This document shows positions 36,367 through 44,715 of a stretch of DNA of 64,000 bases, piece after piece. The position numbers and the translations under genes are program-made. Source of the DNA: Planktothricoides raciborskii GIHE-MW2 (GTDB lineage Bacteria; Cyanobacteriota; Cyanobacteriia; Cyanobacteriales; Laspinemataceae); assembly GCF_040564635.1 (NCBI RefSeq), contig NZ_CP159837.1, forward strand, positions 1,677,001 to 1,741,000. Direction: 5' to 3'. The notes beneath the pieces were generated by a model. It searched no databases. It was not told where the DNA came from and worked only from the letters and a program-made list of their open reading frames with translations. How positions within the stretch are numbered: position 1 is the first letter of the stretch; each line of letters begins with the position of its first letter.

Positions 36367-37917
36367 TCAACCATCAACCATCAACCGCTGTTGATATAGT
36401 TGGACAATTTGCTCAACCACTTGGGCAATGGTGAGAGAGTCGGTTTGAATTTCAATGGCATCGGTGGCTTTACGCAAAGGCGCGATCGCCCTCGTACTAT
36501 CCAGGCGATCGCGTTCGGCAATGTCTTTTTCTAATTGCTTAAGACTCATTTCTCCTAGCCCCAGATTAATCAAATCTTGTTGACGGCGCCGAGCTCGTTC
36601 TGCAACGCTGGCGGTTAAATATATCTTTAATTCCGCATTGGGGAATACATGAGTCCCCAAGTCTCGTCCTTCCCCAACAATGCCTCCGGTCCGTCCATAG
36701 CGTTGTTGTTCCCGTACCAGTAACCGTCGGACTTCTTTTTGGGCTGCGATCGCGGAAACTTGGGAAGTCACGCTTTGGCTGCGAATGGCTTCCGTAACAT
36801 TTTGGCCATTAATCGAGATTTGACTCGGTTGCCCTTCGGGATGCCACATAGAAATCTCTGCATTAGCGACTAATTCTGCTACTGCCGGTTCATCGTCTAG
36901 GGGAATTCCCGATTGTAAGACTAGCCAGGTGACAGCGCGATACATTGCCCCGGTATCTAGATAATGTAAACCTAGTTGGTTGGCAACTTGTTTGGCAACG
37001 GTGGATTTTCCCGCCCCCGCAGGCCCATCGATCGCAATTACCGGCTGACGATTGCGTAACACTATGTTGTCAATTAACCGTGTAGAACCAATCCGCACCG
37101 CGATCGCCAATAAACCCGTTTCCGCCACAGTTTCTAGTGGTTGCATAGTATTGAGATCGACCAGTTCCACATAGTCTATTTCTGTGGGAATCTCTGGTTT
37201 AGCGGCACAAGTTTCTAGGATTTCTGCTTTTACCGCGCTGATAATCTCATCACTGCGACTATTGCCCGTAGATAAAACCTCTGCCCCCCGTTGCAGCGAT
37301 CGATATAATACCGCTGCTAATTCTTTTTCCTCTGGGCTGAGATATTGATTCCGCGAACTCAAAGCCAGTCCTGACGGTTCTCGGACAATTGGACAGCCGA
37401 CAATTTCCACATTGGAGTTTAAATCCGCCACTAATCGACGAATCACCGCCAACTGTTGAGCATCTTTTTGGCCAAAATAAGCCCTAGTCGGAGTCACGAT
37501 ATTTAACAGCTTCGTGACAATGGTCGCCACTCCCTGAAAATGCCCCAGGCGCGATCGGCCACACAAGCCCGACATCAGAATGCCTGGAGGAACCACCTGA
37601 GTCAGAGTGGGAGTTTCCCCGATTCCCATTTCTTCGGGAGTTGGGGCAAAAATCACATCAACTCCGGCATCCTCACACAACTGTCGGTCTTTCTCCAAAA
37701 CACGGGGGTATTTTTGTAAATCTTCCTGGGGACCAAATTGCAAAGGATTCACAAAAATACTCACCACCACAATATCGTTTTCAGTTTTTGCCCGTTCGAC
37801 TAAACTGAGATGACCTTGGTGGAGCGCACCCATTGTCGGGACAAAGCCCACATTCAATGAAAAGCCATGTAAGTCTAAATAGCAGCGTAAGGCGGCAACT
37901 GTGGTAAACAGACGCAC
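36367..37917 (-). CDS. panC/cmk: Bifunctional pantothenate synthetase / cytidylate kinase
   Basis: A 516-residue fusion known in cyanobacteria. Residues 1 to about 280 are PanC, which joins pantoate and beta-alanine: GFVPTMGALHQGHLSLVE (HxGH), NPLQFGPQEDLQKYPR, YFGQKDAQQLAVIRRLV and GLALSSRNQYLSPEE. From about residue 293 to the end is CMP kinase: VIAIDGPAGAGKSTVAKQVA (P-loop), YLDTGAMYRAVTW, GRDLGTHVFPNAELKIYLTAS, and ERARRR with the final lid region. Coupling pantothenate and CMP metabolism in one chain is a cyanobacterial peculiarity. The last codons run into an ATCAACC repeat. It appears monocistronic. Confidence 0.96.
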   Translation of the reverse strand: MRLFTTVAALRCYLDLHGFSLNVGFVPTMGALHQGHLSLVERAKTENDIVVVSIFVNPLQFGPQEDLQKYPRVLEKDRQLCEDAGVDVIFAPTPEEMGIGETPTLTQVVPPGILMSGLCGRSRLGHFQGVATIVTKLLNIVTPTRAYFGQKDAQQLAVIRRLVADLNSNVEIVGCPIVREPSGLALSSRNQYLSPEEKELAAVLYRSLQRGAEVLSTGNSRSDEIISAVKAEILETCAAKPEIPTEIDYVELVDLNTMQPLETVAETGLLAIAVRIGSTRLIDNIVLRNRQPVIAIDGPAGAGKSTVAKQVANQLGLHYLDTGAMYRAVTWLVLQSGIPLDDEPAVAELVANAEISMWHPEGQPSQISINGQNVTEAIRSQSVTSQVSAIAAQKEVRRLLVREQQRYGRTGGIVGEGRDLGTHVFPNAELKIYLTASVAERARRRQQDLINLGLGEMSLKQLEKDIAERDRLDSTRAIAPLRKATDAIEIQTDSLTIAQVVEQIVQLYQQRLMVDG

Positions 37918-37987
37918 GGCACTCTCCCATCAATTCAAAATATCTTCGATAAAATATCAAAGATTTGCCGTGAGAAACTAGAAACAG

Positions 37988-38028
37988 AGAAACCGGGTTT
38001 CTGATGGCGCTAAGAAACCCGGTTTCTG
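37988..38028. repeat. AGAAACC-GGTTTCT palindrome pair
   Basis: AGAAACCGGGTTTCT and AGAAACCCGGTTTCT within 40 bp, immediately past the rlpA stop on the minus strand. It may serve as its terminator. Confidence 0.7.
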
Positions 38029-38041
38029 ATTAGGTTTCTGG

Positions 38042-38563
38042 TTAATTTAAAACCTGCAAAACCACATAAGCTTCACCAGTGTAGATCATGCCCAATGCTT
38101 CAGCCGCACCAGCAGACAAGTCAATAATTCGGCCACCGGCAAATGGGCCGCGATCGTTAATTCGCACCGTCACCGACGCCCCATTATCCAAATTAGTCAC
38201 TTGCACCAACGTCCCAAAAGGAAGAGACGGATGGGCTGCGGTCATGTCATACTGGTCAAAAACTTCACCGCTGGCGGTGTAGTTGCCATCAAACCCCGGA
38301 CCATACCATGATGCCCAGCCTTCGTTGTAAGATCGACCAGAATTCTTGATACCTTGGAACGCAAGTCTGGAAGATTTGCGCGGAAGTTTATGGATATTTT
38401 TATGAGGTTCATGCGGCGATACCTCAGAAATATTCTGCATAGAAATATTCTGGATATTCTGCCGTTCAGCTTTTGCGCTTGACTGAGCACTTACTGCTTC
38501 ACTCATGCCAATAGTAGAAAGCAGTGCCATTGCGGTCAGGCTATGCCAAAGTTGTTTTTTCAT
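38042..38563 (-). CDS. rlpA: RlpA-family septal ring lytic transglycosylase-like protein
   Basis: A 173-residue exported protein with a signal peptide (MKKQLWHSLTAMALLSTIGMSEAVSA) and a C-terminal double-psi beta-barrel (residues about 80-170). The barrel carries GWASWYGPGFDGNYTASGEVFDQYDMTAAHPSLPFGTLVQVTNL, then VTVRINDRGPFAGGRIIDLSAGAAEALGM. The catalytic-type Asp is in NDRGPF. RlpA acts on denuded septal peptidoglycan in some bacteria. No SPOR domain is present, so it is the short cyanobacterial form. The linker after the signal peptide is basic and Ser-rich. Confidence 0.9.
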   Translation of the reverse strand: MKKQLWHSLTAMALLSTIGMSEAVSAQSSAKAERQNIQNISMQNISEVSPHEPHKNIHKLPRKSSRLAFQGIKNSGRSYNEGWASWYGPGFDGNYTASGEVFDQYDMTAAHPSLPFGTLVQVTNLDNGASVTVRINDRGPFAGGRIIDLSAGAAEALGMIYTGEAYVVLQVLN

Positions 38564-39055
38564 GGGTCTCTCTTAAAAATTTACATTGGTTATGGAGAAA
38601 TGAGTGTTGACTACCTTGGCGATACCAAGGGTTTTAGATGTATTCACTCATGCTCCGGTAGATGTCACCTAATACCTAAAAAGTAAAGAACTGTCACAAG
38701 GTAACACAGAAATTTCTCAGGTTCACCACATTTACGATCAGAAAATCTGTACTTTCCGATAAGTACCGATAAAATTTGCCAAATTTCATGGCTTTTTTGT
38801 TGACAAAAATTAGCTTTTGTGGTATTTACTGTAAACCAATTGATCGCCCACTGGATCCAACAATATGGATCTGATAGCCGTTCGCGGAGCGTGCCGGAGG
38901 CATCTCGCACAAAAGCGGAATTTTTAGCGGAATTTTTAGCGGAATTGTTATCGGTGACAATTTCGGCATACTGGCACATTAAAATACCGATGTCACTCTA
39001 TCCCCGGATTAATTCCAGGATTAATTTCAGGATTTAATTTCAGGATTAATTTCTT
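38564..39055. other. Divergent intergenic region between rlpA and purM
   Basis: Contains both promoters. A CG-type palindrome repeat lies near 38878-38910 (GCCGTTCGCGGAGCGTGCC), three GGAATTTTTAGC-type repeats near 38925-38948, and ATTAATTTCAGGATT repeats just before purM. No gene recognised. Confidence 0.5.
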
Positions 39056-40087
39056 ATGGACTATAAACAAGCAGGTGTAGATGTTGAAGCCGGTCGCGCT
39101 TTTGTCGATCGCATTCGTAAGATGGTCGGCAGTACCCATCGACCAGAAGTTTTGGGAGGCATTGGCGGATTTAGTGGTTATTTTCAAATGCCCACGGGTT
39201 ATCGAGAACCCATCCTGGTTTCCGGCACCGATGGGGTGGGTACAAAGCTGAAACTAGCCCAGCAAGGGAATCAACACAGCACCGTAGGCATCGATTTAGT
39301 GGCTATGTGCGTCAACGATATTTTGACTTCCGGGGCTGAACCGTTATTTTTCTTGGACTATTTAGCCACAAGTCAACTCGACCCAGAACAAATGAGTCAG
39401 GTGGTTTCCGGCATTGTGGAAGGATGCAAGCAATCTGGTTGTACCCTTCTCGGTGGGGAAACCGCCGAAATGCCCGGTTTTTATCAGCCCGGAGAATATG
39501 ACCTGGCTGGGTTTGCTGTGGGGGTGGTGGAAAAAAGCCAGTTGCTCGATGGTTCTCAGGTAAAATCAGGAGATGTGGCGATCGGACTAGCCAGTTCTGG
39601 GGTTCACAGTAACGGCTTTAGTCTGGTTAGAAAAATCGTCTTTGACCACGGCTACAGTTGGACCGATACCCCTAGTTTGCTCGGAGGTGCTTGCTTGGGT
39701 GAAGTGCTCCTAACTCCCACCCAGATATATGTCAAACCTGTTTTAGCCGCTAGAGACGCGGGCATAGAAATTCATGCCATGGCTCATATTACTGGCGGCG
39801 GTTTGCCGGAAAATCTGCCCCGCTGTTTGCCCCCAGGAAAATCGATTCAAATTGATGTGAATAGCTGGACTGTACCGCCAATTTTTGAATGGATTGCCAC
39901 TGTTGGTGAAGTGAATCGGCCAGAAATGTTCAATACTTTTAATATGGGGATTGGTTTTGTGGTTCTCGTGTCCCCGCAGCAAGCGAACCAAGCGATTCAA
40001 TGGTTTGAAAGTCAACAAATTCCCGCTTATCGGATTGGTGAAGTAATTGATGGGTCTGGAGGCTTAATCGGGATTCCTGAAAGTTAA
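39056..40087 (+). CDS. purM: Phosphoribosylformylglycinamidine cyclo-ligase (AIR synthetase)
   Basis: A 343-residue purine biosynthesis enzyme that closes the imidazole ring to make AIR. Seen: [20 protein letters not shown], the conserved [73 protein letters not shown] and [13 protein letters not shown]. Length is normal. A hairpin terminator follows. Confidence 0.97.
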   Translation: MDYKQAGVDVEAGRAFVDRIRKMVGSTHRPEVLGGIGGFSGYFQMPTGYREPILVSGTDGVGTKLKLAQQGNQHSTVGIDLVAMCVNDILTSGAEPLFFLDYLATSQLDPEQMSQVVSGIVEGCKQSGCTLLGGETAEMPGFYQPGEYDLAGFAVGVVEKSQLLDGSQVKSGDVAIGLASSGVHSNGFSLVRKIVFDHGYSWTDTPSLLGGACLGEVLLTPTQIYVKPVLAARDAGIEIHAMAHITGGGLPENLPRCLPPGKSIQIDVNSWTVPPIFEWIATVGEVNRPEMFNTFNMGIGFVVLVSPQQANQAIQWFESQQIPAYRIGEVIDGSGGLIGIPES

Positions 40088-40090
40088 TCA

Positions 40091-40126
40091 AAGAAACCCG
40101 GTTTCGCCGAAGTTACCGGGTTTCTT
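40091..40126 (+). terminator. Hairpin terminator of purM made of the GGTTTCT repeat
   Basis: A 12-bp stem AAGAAACCCGGT / ACCGGGTTTCTT with a 12-nt loop, just after the purM stop. It belongs to the same repeat family as those at 30939, 36255, 37988 and 44661. Confidence 0.7.
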
Positions 40127-40165
40127 TATACCAAATCCGGTTGTTAGTAGGGGCGAGCACAGGGG

Positions 40166-40491
40166 CATTGGTGTCAACTTAAGGAATATGAGGAGGGGAG
40201 TGTAGACTAGAAGAGAGAATCTTTCAAGCTTTACACCCCCCTGTAACATATGAGTCAAAAGCAACAGAACCGTTGAATAACCCCTTGAAAGAATTTCTGT
40301 AGAAATGGTATTTAGAGGGCTTTATCACTTTTACCGAGCTTTACTGAGGGGAGAATCTGAGGATGTTGTAGCTTTTTTAGCTGAAAATTATCAGTTGTTA
40401 GGTTTGGTTAAAGCCGTGAGAAAGCGGCATAGAGACTCGGCTGCTCTCTCCCAAGAAATCTGGGCATCCTCTGGTTAAGTTGACACCAATG
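40166..40491. mobile_element. Candidate 326-bp inverted-repeat element
   Basis: Perfect 17-bp terminal inverted repeats, CATTGGTGTCAACTTAA at 40166-40182 and TTAAGTTGACACCAATG at 40475-40491, enclose a 292-bp interior. A 57-codon frame (40305-40478) ends inside the right repeat, as transposase genes often do. No target duplication is obvious. A further TTGACACCAATGG lies at 40562. It could be a deleted insertion sequence or a MITE. Confidence 0.6.
40305..40478 (+). pseudogene. Short frame inside the inverted-repeat element (57 aa)
   Basis: A 57-codon frame, MVFRGLYHFYRALLRGESED at the start and RHRDSAALSQEIWASSG at the end, whose stop codon lies in the right terminal repeat. It is helical and basic. 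I do not recognise the family. It is most likely the remaining 3' end of a transposase gene or a small accessory product. Confidence 0.35.
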
Positions 40492-40676
40492 GAAAGCGAA
40501 TCGCCCCTACGCGGGAATCCACAAGCGTTTCAAGGGATTGTAGGGAGGGGGGGTGGGGGCTTGACACCAATGGTTTGAAACCCGCCCGTAATGAGCCTAC
40601 AATATAACTCAAAACCATTGATATATCCTACTTTTTGACTCACTCGCTACTGTTGTTTTAACCCAAAGAGTGAAAA
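40492..40676. other. Spacer between the inverted-repeat element and the 244-aa gene
   Basis: Contains a GCGAATCGCCCCTACGCGG fragment, a GGGAGGGGGGGTGGGGGC tract and a third TTGACACCAATGG motif (40562-40574). Confidence 0.4.
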
Positions 40677-41411
40677 ATGAGTGAAGGATCGAACACCCCA
40701 AATAGCGGTATTTACCAAAATTTTGGTGATACGATAAAGTTATATCACAAGTTAGTAACTGAGTTAGGAGATTACTCGGTAGGTCTAAAACTAGAGCGTA
40801 ACAAATATATCCGATTGCAGTTTATAGATCCTGCAACAGGTAAACGTACGAACAAAGCTTGTGATTGCAATTCATTTACTACTGATAATGTAATCAGTGC
40901 TTACCAAAAAGCCATCAAAGTTCACAATGCTTTACAGACATTTACTAAGGCTAGTGAATTTTGGGAATGGTATGACCGTGAGATATTAGGTGAGAATAAG
41001 ATCACCAATGATCTAATCACTTATCGTGAAATATTTCAAGATATAGAAAACGAATATTTTCGCGGTAATCACCGGAATACTAAACGCAAACGAACACGCG
41101 ATACTAATCAAATGGGTAGGATAAGCGATCATGCTTCATTCCATAGTAACTATGGTTATATTTTCGCTAAATTCCCAGATTGGAATAAATACCCTACATG
41201 GGATGAGATTAAATCAGTTTGGTTTACCGTTGGCACCAATAGTCAATTAGCGAAAAAGCATAATTTACCAGACGGTCAAGGCACAAAAAGTTTTCACGAT
41301 GCAAAATTTGCAATTATCGCTATTTGTGAACGCTGCCCTAACGCTGATGAGTTAATAAAAAAGTCAACTCAAAGTCCAAGGCAAAAGGGTCAGGAATGGC
41401 GCGATAGATAA
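40677..41411 (+). CDS. Unknown protein (244 aa), possibly recombinase N-terminal part
   Basis: A basic soluble protein I cannot name. The N-terminal half (YSVGLKLERNKYIRLQFIDP, then ATGKRTNKACDCNSFT) looks like a small beta DNA-binding or arm domain, and the C-terminal half is helical (SFHDAKFAIIAICERCPNADELIKK). This order reminds me of the arm and core-binding domains of cyanobacterial XisA/XisC-type tyrosine recombinases, but no catalytic domain follows. It would then be a truncated or stand-alone piece. This resemblance is from memory and weak. It lies between the inverted-repeat element and the IS110-type gene, so a mobile-element origin is plausible. Confidence 0.5.
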   Translation: MSEGSNTPNSGIYQNFGDTIKLYHKLVTELGDYSVGLKLERNKYIRLQFIDPATGKRTNKACDCNSFTTDNVISAYQKAIKVHNALQTFTKASEFWEWYDREILGENKITNDLITYREIFQDIENEYFRGNHRNTKRKRTRDTNQMGRISDHASFHSNYGYIFAKFPDWNKYPTWDEIKSVWFTVGTNSQLAKKHNLPDGQGTKSFHDAKFAIIAICERCPNADELIKKSTQSPRQKGQEWRDR

Positions 41412-41805
41412 TGTGGCTGTACGTCAATAACAATTTTGAAATGGCTCTTACAGAGAACGGCAAATTCAACAAAAAGTTTGTTGAAACACCATTCGCCGAA
41501 TTCTCTAATATTGGCTGAACCGTGCTTATCAATTACTGCCTTATGGTTCCTTGAAAAAACTTAGCGGAAAAGCACTTTATGCCGCCCGTGGTGCAACTAT
41601 GCGAAAGGTGGCTGCGATGATTTACTCGGAGTTGCTGAAGGAATTGTCTGATTAGGTTAATACATAAAACGCCACTTGAAACAACAGTGGCGTTTTATAT
41701 TCTAGGGCAATTGCCCCCGCATTGAGATTCCAATAAACAAATTGGTAAACCTTTTGCAATTTGTGGGATGGGTAAAGAGGGATTATATGGTCGAATCTGC
41801 ATAAT
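41412..41805. other. Non-coding leader of the IS110-type gene with gene remnant
   Basis: It contains an open run without its own start, read as YWLNRAYQLLPYGSLKKLSG and ending ARGATMRKVAAMIYSELLKELSD (about 41507-41655), which looks like the 3' end of a lost gene. A strong hairpin follows (41664-41698), then about 100 bp before the recombinase start. In IS110-group elements this position encodes the bridge RNA. Confidence 0.4.
41664..41698. terminator. Strong hairpin upstream of the IS110-type gene
   Basis: A perfect 13-bp stem (ATAAAACGCCACT / AGTGGCGTTTTAT) with a 9-nt loop. A- and T-runs flank it so that it can terminate on either strand, or be part of a structured RNA. Confidence 0.75.
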
Positions 41806-43188
41806 TTGAAACCTGGAAAAATGAATAAAAAAATCTGTGGCGCTGATGTCTGCAAAGCCAAAATTGTGGCTGTCTTCTTGGACGAAAAGCCGGAAAACTT
41901 GAAAGCGTTTTTCTCTGACACGGAAAAGTTTCAAGCCTACGAATTTGATCTAGACCAAAAAAACGTTACTCAATGGTTAGCTCAAGGGTTTTCAGAGTTA
42001 GTCCTTGAGCCAACGGGAATAAATTATTCTTGGCTATGGGCTGAAATTGCTACTCAAAATGGAATTCGCGTCCGATGGGCAGACCACAAAAGCACTCGTC
42101 ACTATCGCGAATCGCACAAGCTCCCAGACAAAAACGATAAAGCTGATGCCTTAGCGCTGGCTGCGATCGGTTGGGAGTTCGGTGAGGATGACGACTATTT
42201 TCTCAAGTATTGCCACAACGACGACCTAAGTTTCTTTCGGGATGCGGTGCTGCAACTGGAGTGCATCGAGGCAGCGTGTACACGACTAATCAACCGCGCC
42301 CGCCAGCAACTTTGCCGGGAGTTCCCAGAAGTCGCCTTCTCAAATTCAAAGGAAGCGACCGACGGGGAAATTCCACTTTGGGCATGGTTAGCAGGCGCGG
42401 AGCGAAAGTTGAAAATCAAGTCCTCTACTCACGATAACAAATGGGCAAAATCTGTAGGCAAGGCTTATGGGCAGGAAATATCTGATTTCACCCGGTTTTT
42501 GGCTCAACAGATTCGCACCCTCAAATTAGAAGAAGAGCGAATCCTCAAAGACCTAAAAAAACGGATGCGATCGCCAGAATTTATGCCTTATCAAAAGGTG
42601 ATGACGGCGTTCGGGTTTAATGTAAAGCTTCAAGCCTTAGTCATCGCCCTGTGCTATCCCATAGACCGATTTTTTACCCCAAAGGGATTCCGCGCAGCCC
42701 GTGCCAAATTTAAGCAACGCTTGGGATTTGGTCGGATAGAGGAGTCATATGGGGATAAGAAAAAAACGAAAGTCTCAGGGTCAGCCTTGGGTCGCGAGTT
42801 TGTCAATCATTTAATCTCGCGAACTTGCGGTAATTCTAAAAAATGGGTTCCGAAAAATCACTATCAAGACCGGCTTTTAGACTACTATAATTTTACGGTG
42901 AAAAAGTGGTGTGGCAGCCCAGAGGCGATTAAAGCGAAGCAAGACCAAGAAGAAAAAGACAAGCTCATGCGGGACATAAAAGACCAAATGGGAGCAAAGC
43001 TATCAAAAGAGCAGATGGCTCAAATTGAGGAAATTGTGCGAGGAAAAGTAAAAGAGGTAAAAGTTGAAAAACTTACCTCCAATCAAGCCAAGAAAAAGTG
43101 GCAGCGGTTGATAAATTCTCGCGTCGCGGCGAAATGCGTTGAAATGCTGTGGCAAGCTTTGATGGATGAGATTTATCCCAAGGCATAG
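41806..43188 (+). CDS. IS110-type (DEDD) transposase/recombinase, long form
   Basis: A 460-residue protein whose N-terminal RuvC-like domain has the IS110 DEDD residues: Asp14 (ICGADVCKAK), Glu68 (LVLEPTGINY), and Asp111 and Asp114 (DKNDKADALALAA). A helical part (VLQLECIEAACTRLINRARQQL) and a Tnp_20-like domain follow (about residues 265-330, RLGFGRIEESYGDKKKTKVSGSALGREF), where the catalytic Ser is expected in the KVSGS stretch. Most IS110 proteins are 300-400 residues. This one has an extra charged C-terminal tail of about 110 residues (KAKQDQEEKDKL and onward). A likely start is the internal MNKKICGADV (41821). The element ends were not resolved. It may be intact or domesticated. Confidence 0.8.
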   Translation: MKPGKMNKKICGADVCKAKIVAVFLDEKPENLKAFFSDTEKFQAYEFDLDQKNVTQWLAQGFSELVLEPTGINYSWLWAEIATQNGIRVRWADHKSTRHYRESHKLPDKNDKADALALAAIGWEFGEDDDYFLKYCHNDDLSFFRDAVLQLECIEAACTRLINRARQQLCREFPEVAFSNSKEATDGEIPLWAWLAGAERKLKIKSSTHDNKWAKSVGKAYGQEISDFTRFLAQQIRTLKLEEERILKDLKKRMRSPEFMPYQKVMTAFGFNVKLQALVIALCYPIDRFFTPKGFRAARAKFKQRLGFGRIEESYGDKKKTKVSGSALGREFVNHLISRTCGNSKKWVPKNHYQDRLLDYYNFTVKKWCGSPEAIKAKQDQEEKDKLMRDIKDQMGAKLSKEQMAQIEEIVRGKVKEVKVEKLTSNQAKKKWQRLINSRVAAKCVEMLWQALMDEIYPKA

Positions 43189-43514
43189 CCTGCTATACTG
43201 AGAAAAAACGGATCATTTTTTAAGGTACTTGTTAGCTTAAACAGAGGATTCGTTCTTTTTTTGAAACTAGAGTTTGACCGTAAACAAAAGGGGGGGCATG
43301 GGGGGGATCGTCAATGCGTACAGAATAGGGAAAGTCGCCTTGGCAAAAATGAGGAGGCACCGCAGTCGGTAATGAAAAATTGGCTCCACTTTCTGAAGAA
43401 AAGTTGAAGAAAACAGCACCGGAAAATCTTCGGTGCGTAGAATAAGACAAGAGTTGACGGGACACTGCCTCAACTCCCTAAAACGTAAAAGTTTGAATAA
43501 CAGAAAACAGAATT
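43189..43514. other. Intergenic region after the IS110-type gene
   Basis: No gene recognised; frames present on the minus strand look random. It may include the right end of the IS110-type element. A GGGGGGGCATGGGGGGGAT tract lies at about 43291-43308. Confidence 0.4.
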
Positions 43515-44594
43515 ATGACCTTAACAGGCCAGTTTGAAGTGCTAGCGACTGCCGAGACTGGAATTGACTTTACCAATAGCCAAGGCTCCCCAGTTGCTTA
43601 TACATTTACGTCGTCAGGAACTTGGACGTCGGACGCAAATAATCCCCACCTGGAATGTACCGCCGAGGGGATAGCCAGTCTCCACCCGCTGATTCAGGAT
43701 GGGCTAAAACAAGGGTGGCCAGATATGGCAAACTACACGAAGTATCCCAAGAATGTCGTTTATGGCTTAGTCGCCCAAAACCTGACAACGGGTGAAGTTA
43801 CCGATATTGGCAAAAAAGCCACGATCGTTCTCAAACCGGGGCAAACCTTGCGGTTCCTGATGAATGATTTATTTTGGGACTATGGCAATAACAAGGGCAG
43901 TATCAAGGTTGATTGGTCAGGCATGACTTTAGTTCCGAAAGTTATGCTGTTTGACGGCGATAAAGATTATGTCACACTGCCAGCGATAAGTGTCAACTTT
44001 GCGGGTGGTCTAACTATAGAAGCGTGGGTGTGGTATGATGCCTTCCGGTGTTGGTCGAGAGTTATCGATTTAGGCAACGGTGCCCAGTCAGATAACATTG
44101 TTTTGGCCAATGCGGGAACAACCGCCAAGTTGGACCTGAGTGTTTATAAGGGTAGTTCAGGACAAGATTTTACTTCCCCATCGGCAGTTCTAGAACTGGG
44201 TAAGTGGATGCACTTGGCAGGGACGCTAGATTCTGCAGGAAATGCCGTCCTTTACAAAAACGGCCTGCCGGTTGCTTCTGGCAAGCTACTGGTGCCAAAC
44301 AACATCAATCGCACCAAAAATTACATCGGCAAAAGCAACTGGACTGCCGACCAAGATTTCCAGGGCAAGATGGCAGAAGTTCGGGTTTGGAACCGAGTTC
44401 GCACCCAAGCCGAAATCCAGGCGGATATGTCCAAGCGGATCACTGGCAAAGAGCCTGGTTTGGTCGGGTGCTGGCCATTAAATGAGGTCCGCGTGGAAGG
44501 TTCAGCGCTAAAAGTTGCAGACCTCACCGGCAATTTCACCGGTACTCTTACTGGCGCTGTCCTCGTTGAAGACAGCACCTTGCCTGTTCACTAA
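43515..44594 (+). CDS. LecA-like lectin domain fused to LamG/concanavalin-like domain
   Basis: A 359-residue protein with two beta-sandwich modules. Residues 1 to about 138 resemble the galactose-specific lectin LecA (PA-IL) of Pseudomonas: GQFEVLATAETGIDFTN near the start and RFLMNDLFWDYGNNKGSIKV near the end. The calcium/sugar loop of LecA has Asp, Asn, Asn at these places, and here Asp and both Asn of NDxxxxYGNN are kept. Residues about 145-355 form a LamG-like jellyroll: MLFDGDKDYVTLPAISVNFAGGLTIEAWV, HLAGTLDSAGNAVLYKNG and MAEVRVWNRVRTQAEI. No signal peptide is seen. It probably binds glycans, possibly inside the cell or after non-classical export. It reads toward the minus-strand isoprenoid-type operon. 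Confidence 0.75.
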   Translation: MTLTGQFEVLATAETGIDFTNSQGSPVAYTFTSSGTWTSDANNPHLECTAEGIASLHPLIQDGLKQGWPDMANYTKYPKNVVYGLVAQNLTTGEVTDIGKKATIVLKPGQTLRFLMNDLFWDYGNNKGSIKVDWSGMTLVPKVMLFDGDKDYVTLPAISVNFAGGLTIEAWVWYDAFRCWSRVIDLGNGAQSDNIVLANAGTTAKLDLSVYKGSSGQDFTSPSAVLELGKWMHLAGTLDSAGNAVLYKNGLPVASGKLLVPNNINRTKNYIGKSNWTADQDFQGKMAEVRVWNRVRTQAEIQADMSKRITGKEPGLVGCWPLNEVRVEGSALKVADLTGNFTGTLTGAVLVEDSTLPVH

Positions 44595-44660
44595 GGGCGA
44601 GGATCTTTGTCTGGGGGCAAGAAGCGCGAACATAAATAAACGTAACGAGCCCCCTGTCAG

Positions 44661-44676
44661 AAACCCGGTTTCTTGG
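44661..44676. repeat. AGAAACCCGGTTTCT palindrome
   Basis: A single copy of the dispersed palindrome in the space between the convergent lectin and CrtC/AttH-like genes. Confidence 0.7.
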
Positions 44677-44715
44677 AGGAGGTTATGCCTGACGCCCTCT
44701 CAATAGAAACACCGG

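Noticed and set aside
41652-41934. Minus-strand frames overlapping the IS110-type gene start
   Set aside because: Cross the strong hairpin and the coding strand of the recombinase; no support.
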